Assembly (NCBI GenBank): GCA_026645935.1
Contig: JAPKMP010000005.1
Coordinates: forward strand, 1 to 64,000
DNA from: Candidatus Villigracilaceae bacterium
GTDB lineage: Bacteria; Chloroflexota; Anaerolineae; Anaerolineales; Villigracilaceae
Direction: 5' to 3'
Length of the DNA: 64,000 nt
Shown here: piece by piece, positions 49,406 through 56,181 of the stretch
How the letters are laid out: each line of letters begins with the position of its first letter
Numbering within the stretch: the first letter of the stretch is position 1
Position numbers and translations under genes: made by a program
Notes under the pieces: model-generated
Database searches by the model: none
What the model saw: only the letters and a program-made list of their open reading frames with translations
Told to the model about the DNA's origin: nothing

Positions 49406-52400
49406 ATGCCCGACTTTCTATTCCGTGGTTCGCTCGAGAAGTTGGATAAAGACGTTTACGGATTGACCCAGCTCGAAGCGGAGCGCCAGTATCGCAAACT
49501 TATCCTCATCCCCAGCGAATCGACTGCGCCGATGGCGGTGCGTGAAGCGTTGATGTCTGCTTTTCAGAACATTTACGCCGAGGGCTACCCCAGCGAAGAA
49601 TCGCGTTGGATGAGCGAGGAAGAAATTCTCGATCACCCCATGCGTCTCGCCGATTATCGCCGCAACGGTGACCCGCGCTACTACAAAGGCGTGGAATATG
49701 CCGACGCCGTGGAAGCCCTCGCACGCCGCCGCGCCGCCGAAGCCTTCGCCGCCAATGGCTTCACCGCCGACCAAATCTACGTTAACGTGCAGGCGCTTTC
49801 GGGCGGACCTGCCAACAATGCCGTGTATCAAGCCTTGTTGAACATCGGCGATACCGTGATGGGACTCGACCTGCTGCATGGCGGTCATCTCTCACACGGC
49901 TCGCCGGTTAACCGCAGCGGTAAATGGTTCAAGGCGGTGCATTATTCCGTGGGCGCGGATGAAAAACTCGATTACGAAGCCATTCGCCAGCTCGCGTTGG
50001 AAAATAAACCGAAACTGTTGATCGCTGGTTATTCATCTTATTCATGGATTCCGGATTGGAAGAAGTTCCGCGAAATTGCTGATGAAGTTGGCGCGTACTT
50101 CCTTGCGGATATTTCCCACATCGGCGGACTTGTCGCGGCGGGCGTGGTGCCTTCGCCGATCGGCATTGCTGATATTGTCATGTCTACCACTCACAAGAGT
50201 CTCGACGGTCCACGCGGGGCGGTGTTGATGACCACCAAAGCCGACATCGCCAAGAAGATCGATAAAGCCGTCTTCCCCGGTGAGCAGGGCGGACCGCATG
50301 TGAACGTCTTCGCGGGTTTGGCGTTGACCTTCAAACTGGCGCAGACCAAGCAGTTCAAGAAATTGCAAGACCAGACCATCAAGAACGCGGTGGCGATGGC
50401 AGATCAATTCACCAAGCGCGGATTGCGCGTTCCGTTTGGCGGTACGAACTGCCACATGCTGAACGTGGATTGTTCTTCTGTCGTCGGTGAAGATGGAACC
50501 AAACTCAGTGGTGATCAGGCGGCGCGTATTCTCGATATCGTCGGTGTGGTTGTCAATCGCAACACCATCCCCGGTGACAAGAGCGCGGCGGCGCCTTCGG
50601 GTATTCGCCTCGGAACGCCGTGGATCACCCAGCGCGGATTCAACGAGAAGCAGTCGCGTCAACTCGCAGACATCATCGCGGATGTGCTGTTGGCATGTGC
50701 GCCGCATGCGGTCGATACCGTTCGCAAGGGCAAGCAGCGCCGCGCAAAAGTGGACTTCAAAGTGTTCAATGATGCCAAGTTGAAGATCCGCAAGTTGGCG
50801 ATGGGCGCAGGCATTGACTTCAAACCGACCAAGACCGGTTACCCACATTTCTATTACATCGATGATGTCCCTCACCCCAGCCCCTCTCCCAAAGGGCGAG
50901 GGAGTGCCAGTGCTGTGTTTGAACTCAGCGGTGGACGCATTCGCCAGGTGTTGGATTATGTCGCTTCGTCTGACCTCTCTGCTTTGAAGAAGGGCAAGAC
51001 GCAGGTGACTTCGATTGCGACCCCGAAGGGCGTTATCAAAGGCTTGTTGAAGAACGTTGATAACACTACCTATCAATTATCTGTTCCGGTGAAAGATGCT
51101 TCGGTCGTGGGAACATGGCTGCGCGATCTTTCGGATGGATACACCTCGTTCAATTTAGATGGCTCGAAAGATTTCAGCACCAAGCGTGTGCCGGGTCCGT
51201 TCGTGGTGAGTGAAGTGAAGGCGAAACTCGCCGCTACGAATCCGCCGCTTCAGAGTGAGGTCAAGCCTTGGTTTGTAGGCGTCAGCTCAAACGTTAAGGA
51301 AGAGGCGCTGCCGCCTTTCGTTTGGAATGAGGTCGAAGGTGAGTTAAAGAAAACAGCGTTGAATCAAACTCATCGAGACCTCGGCGGCAGAATGGTCCCC
51401 TTTGCAGGTTGGGAAATGCCGGTGGTGTACACGTCTATCTTTGAGGAACATTTGGCGACGCGGCAGGCAGCGGGTTTGTTTGACGTGAGTCACATGGGCG
51501 CGTATGACGTGCGCGGCGCGGATGCCGCCTCTTTCCTCGACGCGGTCTGCGGCAATGACTGCGGAGGTTTGATGCCGGGTGAGAGTTTGTACACCCACTT
51601 CCTCACGCCCGATGGCGATGTGATCGATGATACCTTGGTGTACCGCCGCGGATTTGATAACTTCCTCGTGGTGGTCAACGCGTCGAACGATGATAAGGAC
51701 CGCACCTGGCTGGAAAGTGTGCGCGACGGAAAAGTGAAAATTGATAACGCTCGTCCGTGGGCGCGCGCGTACGGCTACAACGCGGAGATCCGCAATTTGC
51801 GTGATCCGAAGGCGGGGAAGGATATGCGGGTTGACATTGCGTTGCAGGGTCCGAAGAGCCGCGACACGCTGCTGGCAATGGGTGTGGACGATGCGACCCG
51901 CGCGCGCATTATGAAGTTGAAGCGCACTGAGTTGTGTGATGCTGTTGTCGGTGGTTTCGATCTCATCGTTTCGCGCACGGGCTACACCGGCGAGAAGATG
52001 GCGTTCGAGTTGTTCGTCCACCCGGATAGCGCCGTGGCATTTTGGAACGGTGTATTGAAAGCCGGTGAGCAATTCGGTGTGAAGCCCATCGGTTTGGGTG
52101 CGCGTGACTCTTTGAGAACCGAAGCCGGTTTGCCCTTGTATGGTCATGAGATGGGATTGGGTTCGGGAAATTCCGGGAATCGGGATTTGGGAGTCGCGGA
52201 GGGCGGATTTGGTTCGTATGTGAAGACCTACAAGCCGTGGTTCATCGGTCGCGATGCCTTTGTGGCGCGTGAGAAAGAACGCAAGGGCGTGGTGGTGCGC
52301 TTCACCTTCGACGAACAGCGCACACGCATGGCGCACAACGGCGACCCGGTGGTGAATGCAGATGGTCAGCGCATCGGCTTCGTGACCTCCTGCGCCATCG

Positions 52401-52543
52401 ACAGCGCGCGCTTCATTACCGGTCAGGCATACGTGCAGTTGGCGTATGCGAAGGAAGGCACGGTCATCGGAGTCAATCAGGGCGGGAATGTGGATCGTCC
52501 GGCTGGGTTGGCGAAGGTGGTGAGTCGCTTCGCGAAGTTGTAG
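49406..52543 (+). CDS. Fusion protein: serine hydroxymethyltransferase (GlyA) + aminomethyltransferase (GcvT)
   Basis: Single 1045-aa ORF: N-term SHMT (PLP-Lys region 'MSTTHKSLDGPRGAVL', 'SGGPANNAVYQALL') and C-term GcvT ('RDLGGRMVPFAGWEMPVVYTSIFEEHLATRQAAGLFDVSHMG', 'GYTGEKMAFELFV'). Confidence 0.9.
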   Translation: MPDFLFRGSLEKLDKDVYGLTQLEAERQYRKLILIPSESTAPMAVREALMSAFQNIYAEGYPSEESRWMSEEEILDHPMRLADYRRNGDPRYYKGVEYADAVEALARRRAAEAFAANGFTADQIYVNVQALSGGPANNAVYQALLNIGDTVMGLDLLHGGHLSHGSPVNRSGKWFKAVHYSVGADEKLDYEAIRQLALENKPKLLIAGYSSYSWIPDWKKFREIADEVGAYFLADISHIGGLVAAGVVPSPIGIADIVMSTTHKSLDGPRGAVLMTTKADIAKKIDKAVFPGEQGGPHVNVFAGLALTFKLAQTKQFKKLQDQTIKNAVAMADQFTKRGLRVPFGGTNCHMLNVDCSSVVGEDGTKLSGDQAARILDIVGVVVNRNTIPGDKSAAAPSGIRLGTPWITQRGFNEKQSRQLADIIADVLLACAPHAVDTVRKGKQRRAKVDFKVFNDAKLKIRKLAMGAGIDFKPTKTGYPHFYYIDDVPHPSPSPKGRGSASAVFELSGGRIRQVLDYVASSDLSALKKGKTQVTSIATPKGVIKGLLKNVDNTTYQLSVPVKDASVVGTWLRDLSDGYTSFNLDGSKDFSTKRVPGPFVVSEVKAKLAATNPPLQSEVKPWFVGVSSNVKEEALPPFVWNEVEGELKKTALNQTHRDLGGRMVPFAGWEMPVVYTSIFEEHLATRQAAGLFDVSHMGAYDVRGADAASFLDAVCGNDCGGLMPGESLYTHFLTPDGDVIDDTLVYRRGFDNFLVVVNASNDDKDRTWLESVRDGKVKIDNARPWARAYGYNAEIRNLRDPKAGKDMRVDIALQGPKSRDTLLAMGVDDATRARIMKLKRTELCDAVVGGFDLIVSRTGYTGEKMAFELFVHPDSAVAFWNGVLKAGEQFGVKPIGLGARDSLRTEAGLPLYGHEMGLGSGNSGNRDLGVAEGGFGSYVKTYKPWFIGRDAFVAREKERKGVVVRFTFDEQRTRMAHNGDPVVNADGQRIGFVTSCAIDSARFITGQAYVQLAYAKEGTVIGVNQGGNVDRPAGLAKVVSRFAKL
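50869..50904. repeat. Palindromic element in frame inside glyA-gcvT
   Basis: CCCTCACCCCAGCCCCTCTCCCAAAGGGCGAGGGAG, same core as 35762-35809; translated as VPHPSPSPKGRGS. Confidence 0.75.
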
Positions 52544-52597
52544 TAAGTGAATAGTGAAACGTGAATTGGGATGGCGTCAGGGGTGGGGCGCCGTCCA
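52476..52597 (+). repeat. Direct repeat copy 1: glyA-gcvT 3' end plus hairpin
   Basis: ATCAGGGCGGGAATGTGGATCGTCC[G/C]GCTGGGTTGGCGAAGGTGGTGAGTCGCTTCGCGAAG[T/C]TGTAG ... GATGGCGTCAGGGGTGGGGCGCCGTCC. Confidence 0.9.
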
Positions 52598-52615
52598 GTT
52601 GTTTAAAAGAGGCTG

Positions 52616-52621
52616 TATAAT
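52616..52621 (+). promoter_or_regulatory. -10 box (TATAAT) just 6 nt upstream of the DUF3800-like start codon
   Basis: GCTGTATAATTGCGTTATG; implies a near-leaderless transcript. Confidence 0.45.
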
Positions 52622-52627
52622 TGCGTT

Positions 52628-53410
52628 ATGAAGAAACCTATTGAGGGTGAAAATTGGTATTTCGTAGATGAGACAGGTGACCCCGTCTTTTATGATGCGC
52701 GCGGAAACCTGATTGTTGGGATAGAGGGGTGTTCCTTGATTCTAGGGATTGGGTTCATCGAAACAGAACAGCCATCTTTACTCCGCCAAGTCATTGCTGA
52801 TTTACATCAACAAATTACAAACGATAAATATTTACAATCCATTCCGTCGATTGTGAAAACAAACCGGGCGTTTCATGCAAAAGATGATGCTCCAGAAGTG
52901 CGTTATCTTGTTTATCAAGCTCTTTCTAAACTGAACTTTAAGGCGCAATTTGTGATTGCCCGAAAAATCGAAAAGGTTTTCCGAAATTCTTTCGATGCCA
53001 AGGAAACTAAATTTTACGATCACTTGGTCAGCCAGTTGTTTACAAATGTGTTACACCGCCATACTCATAACCATGTTTATTTTGCACAACGTGGTTCCAA
53101 AATACGGCAGGCGAATTTAGAACAGGCAATTACAAATGGAATTGCAAAGTTTGAATCACGTTGGACGACAAAAGTAGATACAAAAATTGATATAATTCCT
53201 CAAACACCTGTCGGTGAACCATGTTTACAGGTGATCGATTATATGAATTGGGCAGTTTACCGGGCATTTGTCAAACGGGAAATGCGGTATTTTGATTTTG
53301 TAGCGGACAAGGTCAGCTTTTTGGTGGATTTGTATGACATGCAAAATTACCCCAAAAACTGGTATTCTCGTGAAAACCCCTTTGACATAAAAAAAGTCAG
53401 CCCCCTGTAG
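52628..53410 (+). CDS. DUF3800-like protein (RNase H-like fold family)
   Basis: 'WYFVDETGDPVFYDARGN' and C-terminal 'QVIDYMNWAVYRAF...' match the DUF3800 layout (FxDExG ... QxxDxxxWAxxR). Confidence 0.7.
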   Translation: MKKPIEGENWYFVDETGDPVFYDARGNLIVGIEGCSLILGIGFIETEQPSLLRQVIADLHQQITNDKYLQSIPSIVKTNRAFHAKDDAPEVRYLVYQALSKLNFKAQFVIARKIEKVFRNSFDAKETKFYDHLVSQLFTNVLHRHTHNHVYFAQRGSKIRQANLEQAITNGIAKFESRWTTKVDTKIDIIPQTPVGEPCLQVIDYMNWAVYRAFVKREMRYFDFVADKVSFLVDLYDMQNYPKNWYSRENPFDIKKVSPL

Positions 53411-53461
53411 GCTAGGCTCGTATACCGAGCGCATGGCTTGAAGCCAGCTTTCACCTACAGG
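53404..53461 (+). other. Structured three-stem element overlapping the DUF3800-like stop codon
   Basis: Outer stem CCTGTAGG/CCTACAGG enclosing hairpins GCTCG-tatac-CGAGC and TGGC-ttgaa-GCCA. Confidence 0.55.
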
Positions 53462-53537
53462 CGACCGACTAAGTTACTAATATTGTATACTTTTTTCTTA
53501 AAAAGTCAATTCAGAAATATTAAGGTTTTATAACAGT

Positions 53538-53667
53538 ATCAGGGCGGGAATGTGGATCGTCCCGCTGGGTTGGCGAAGGTGGTGAGTCGCTTCGCGAAGC
53601 TGTAGGAAGAAAGACGAAAGAAGAAAGAAGAAAGATGGGACGGCGTCAGGGGTGGGACGCTGTCCCA
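53538..53667 (+). repeat. Direct repeat copy 2: displaced glyA-gcvT 3' end plus hairpin
   Basis: Same 22 codons QGGNVDRPAGLAKVVSRFAKL* with only synonymous differences, then GATGGGACGGCGTCaggggtgGGACGCTGTCCCATT hairpin. Confidence 0.9.
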
Positions 53668-53687
53668 TTAAAAACCACAATAAAACT

Positions 53688-54493
53688 ATGACTAAAATAA
53701 GCACGGTCTATCAAGAAAAATACCAAATGGCATAAAACGCAGAATTCGACAAGACTCTGGTTTTGGGTGTGTGATTTGCGGGTTCGCAATTTATCAATAT
53801 GAGCACGTTGACCCTGAGTTTGCCGATGCAACTAGCCATAATCCCAAGAAGATGACACTACTTTGCGGTTCTTGCCATGACCAAGTAACAAGGGGAATTT
53901 ACAGTAAAGAAAAAGTGAAAGAAGCAAAGCTAAATCCTAAATGTGAACAAAAGGGTTTTACTTTCGGCGCTTTTGATATTGGAACAAATATGCCCAGCAT
54001 CCGATTTGGAACTTCTCTGTTTTCATCACCAAGTGGTTTAGTTTTATTTGAAATCGAAGGTAAAGACCTATTGGTTTTTGAACCCCCAGAAAAATCTGGC
54101 GGTCCGTTCCTGCTAAGTGCTTCTCTTTACGATGAGCATGAGAATTTATTCTTTTCAGTTGAAAGAAATGAATGGAAAGGTGATGTTGGTAACTGGGATA
54201 TAGAAATTGAAGGGCAGAGAATTACTATTAGACAAAAAAGCAGGGACGTTCTTTTGGAGTTAATAAATCTCCCAAGAGAGGCAATTCTAATTAACAAAAT
54301 CAACATCCAATATAAAGGTTATAAAGTATTTGGTAATGACGCTAATAGAATGACTATAAGTGGACCAAGCGGAGGGGGATTAATTTTTGAAACTTGTACT
54401 TTTGAGTTTGATAATAAGCCAATTAGGAATGTCGGATATCAATTGGGTGAAACTATTAATCCACTTTCTAGAGCAATTATCAGGCTGACATAA
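53688..54493 (+). pseudogene. HNH endonuclease-family gene with N-terminal frameshift (intact ORF only from GTG 53771)
   Basis: Frame upstream of 53771 reads NKHGLSRKIPNGIKRRIRQDSGFGCVICGFAIYQYEHVDPEFADATSHNPKKMTLLCGSCHDQVTRGIYSKEKVKEAK; the only ATG (53688, MTK) is in a different frame. Confidence 0.6.
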
Positions 54494-54545
54494 AACCTTA
54501 AAATGATAATCTGACAGGTGAAGATTGAAAGGATGAATAACATAT

Positions 54546-54660
54546 CCTTGATTAGTGTCATAATCAGCATGCCCTTTGGATCTCACCCTGATGGGCGTAA
54601 TAATCAAGTCTGTCCGTTTGACCTCACCCTGATGTGCGTAATAATCAAATTTCTCCGTTT
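54546..54660 (+). repeat. Three tandem ~41-nt degenerate units
   Basis: CCTTGATTAGTGTCATAATCA / CCCTGATGGGCGTAATAATCA / CCCTGATGTGCGTAATAATCA at 54546, 54586, 54627, each followed by ~20 nt ending gacctca or cccctc. Confidence 0.7.
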
Positions 54661-54662
54661 GC

Positions 54663-54690
54663 CCCTCTCCTGAAGGAGAGGGTATTTTTT
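54663..54690 (+). terminator. Terminator hairpin, repeat block A (copy 1)
   Basis: CCCTCTCC-tgaa-GGAGAGGG-TATTTTTTT. Confidence 0.75.
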
Positions 54691-54810
54691 TGATTGCTGT
54701 TCTGTGGATGGCGCTGAGGTTTTAGGTCAATGTTTGGTTGATGGGGGTGGTTTTAGCTCCTCCCCTTCAGGGGAGGCGGGGGAGAGGTTGGTTTTAGGTT
54801 TATGGTAAAA

Positions 54811-54840
54811 TGCTAAGCAAATTATAGGTTTTGCTTAGCA
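54811..54840 (+). promoter_or_regulatory. Operator-like inverted repeat upstream of the antitoxin gene
   Basis: TGCTAAGCAAA-ttataggt-TTTGCTTAGCA, 11-bp perfect arms, immediately before AAGGAG and ATG. Confidence 0.65.
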
Positions 54841-54850
54841 AGGAGAGAAA

Positions 54851-55105
54851 ATGGCTACAACCTCTGTCAAAGTCAGCGCAAAGTATCAAATTGCAGTTCC
54901 GCAGATTGCCCGCAAGAAATTGAACATCAAAAAAGGCGACCGTCTGCTTGTGGATGTTCAAGATGGCGTGATCGTTTTGATTCCACAGCCAAAGCGGTAT
55001 ACCGATTATTTGCAAGGACTCCATAGCGAAATTTGGAAAGGCGTGGATATCGAAAAATACCTCACCGGGGAGCGTGATGCATGGACGAGTTCAGCAAGCG
55101 ATTAA
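54851..55105 (+). CDS. SpoVT-AbrB-domain antitoxin (VapB/MazE-type)
   Basis: 'TSVKVSAKYQIAVPQIARKKLNIKKGDRLLVDVQDGVIVLIPQP'. Confidence 0.88.
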   Translation: MATTSVKVSAKYQIAVPQIARKKLNIKKGDRLLVDVQDGVIVLIPQPKRYTDYLQGLHSEIWKGVDIEKYLTGERDAWTSSASD

Positions 55106-55545
55106 GTAAGGCAAAGGTCATTGGGCTGGATACATCAGTATTCATTTACTTTCTTGAGAATAACGAGAAGTATGGTCCACTGGCACGGATTACTATCAAT
55201 GGAATTGAAAATGGTAAGTGGGAAGGTGTGACGTCCACTATTACCTTGATGGAGATTACCGTCCGCCCCTGGCAGACAGGTCAGGAGTCAATAGCACGTG
55301 AATACGAAGCGGTCTTGGTTCATTTTCCTAATTTGTCTGTTGTGGATGTAGATCGAGATGTCGCTCGTATTGCCGCTCAGTTGCGTGCGAAATACAATGT
55401 CGCTCCGCCAGATGCGTTGCAAGTAGCGGCAAGTCTCAACTATGGAGCAAAGGCATTTCTGACAAATGATAGAAGATTGTCCAGACTTCAAGATTTGATC
55501 GATGTTCTTGTGATGGATGATTTTGTTGAAAAGCCTTCTCCTTGA
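55081..55545 (+). CDS. PIN-domain toxin (VapC-type)
   Basis: 'VIGLDTSVFIYFLENNEKYG', 'STITLMEITVRPW', 'APPDALQVAASLNYGAKAFLTNDRRLSRL'; overlaps the antitoxin ORF by 25 nt. Confidence 0.9.
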   Translation: MDEFSKRLSKAKVIGLDTSVFIYFLENNEKYGPLARITINGIENGKWEGVTSTITLMEITVRPWQTGQESIAREYEAVLVHFPNLSVVDVDRDVARIAAQLRAKYNVAPPDALQVAASLNYGAKAFLTNDRRLSRLQDLIDVLVMDDFVEKPSP

Positions 55546-55634
55546 TGAACGCCGTGATCGGCATGTTCGCTGACCTCTCCCTGATTGACGTAATGATCAA
55601 GTTTGTCCGTTTGCCCCTCTCCTGAAGGAGAGGG
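55540..55634 (+). repeat. Repeat block A (copy 2): two ~40-nt units plus terminator hairpin
   Basis: CCTTGATGAACGCCGTGATCG.../CCCTGATTGACGTAATGATCAAGTTTGTCCGTTTGCCCCTCTCCTGAAGGAGAGGGTATTTTTTTG; near-identical to 54627-54690. Confidence 0.8.
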
Positions 55635-55672
55635 TATTTTTTTGTTGCTGTTCACCCCCTCCGCCTTCGGCA

Positions 55673-55743
55673 CCTCCCCCAAATACGACGCTGAAAGTTC
55701 TTCTGGATTCATTCAAATTATAAATTGTCGTATTTGGGGGAGG
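55673..55743. repeat. 71-nt inverted-repeat element
   Basis: CCTCCCCCAAATACGAC-37 nt-GTCGTATTTGGGGGAGG, 17-bp perfect arms. Confidence 0.8.
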
Positions 55744-55824
55744 ATGGGTGGGGGCGGTTTTAGCGCCTCCCCGCTTGCCCCCGAATGGGGGTCAGGGGAG
55801 GCAGGGGAGAGGTAAAATTACGCC

Positions 55825-56181
55825 ATGAACAAAAAACATCTCGGAAGCGATTTTGACGATTTTCTGAAAGAAGACAAAATTCTCAAGAGAACTAACAAAG
55901 TAGCTGCTAAGCGCGTGGCTGACTACATCAAGAAGTACCACTTTAGCAAAGGCAAACGCGGAGCCATTGTCCGCGCGCCGCAGGGAAAAACACGTATAAC
56001 CATTCGTCTCGATGATGATGTTTTGGAGTGGTTCCGAAACCAAGTCGAGGAATCGGGCGGCGGTAATTATCAAACATTGATCAATAATGCTTTGCGTGAT
56101 TTTTTCCACCAGCAAGAGGAACCCACTGAGATTATTCTCCGGCGTGTTGTCCGTGAAGAGTTGCAGAGTGCTTCCCAATGA
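55825..56181 (+). CDS. BrnA/CopG-like antitoxin (RHH) without adjacent toxin
   Basis: N-term 'LGSDFDDFLKEDKIL', C-term 'RITIRLDDDVLEWFRNQVEESGGGNYQTLINNALRDFFHQ'. Confidence 0.7.
   Translation: MNKKHLGSDFDDFLKEDKILKRTNKVAAKRVADYIKKYHFSKGKRGAIVRAPQGKTRITIRLDDDVLEWFRNQVEESGGGNYQTLINNALRDFFHQQEEPTEIILRRVVREELQSASQ

Noticed and set aside
50042-51076. 344-aa minus-strand ORF (and 51344..52336)
   Set aside because: Antisense to the GlyA-GcvT fusion; no domains.
53404-53540. Possible integron attC site after the DUF3800-like gene
   Set aside because: Paired stems exist, but no convincing RYYYAAC/GTTRRRY core pair could be identified, and no integrase is in the window.
54546-55617. Possible CRISPR array in the repeat region
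   Set aside because: Units are directly adjacent (~41 nt period) with no unique spacers, and no cas genes are present.
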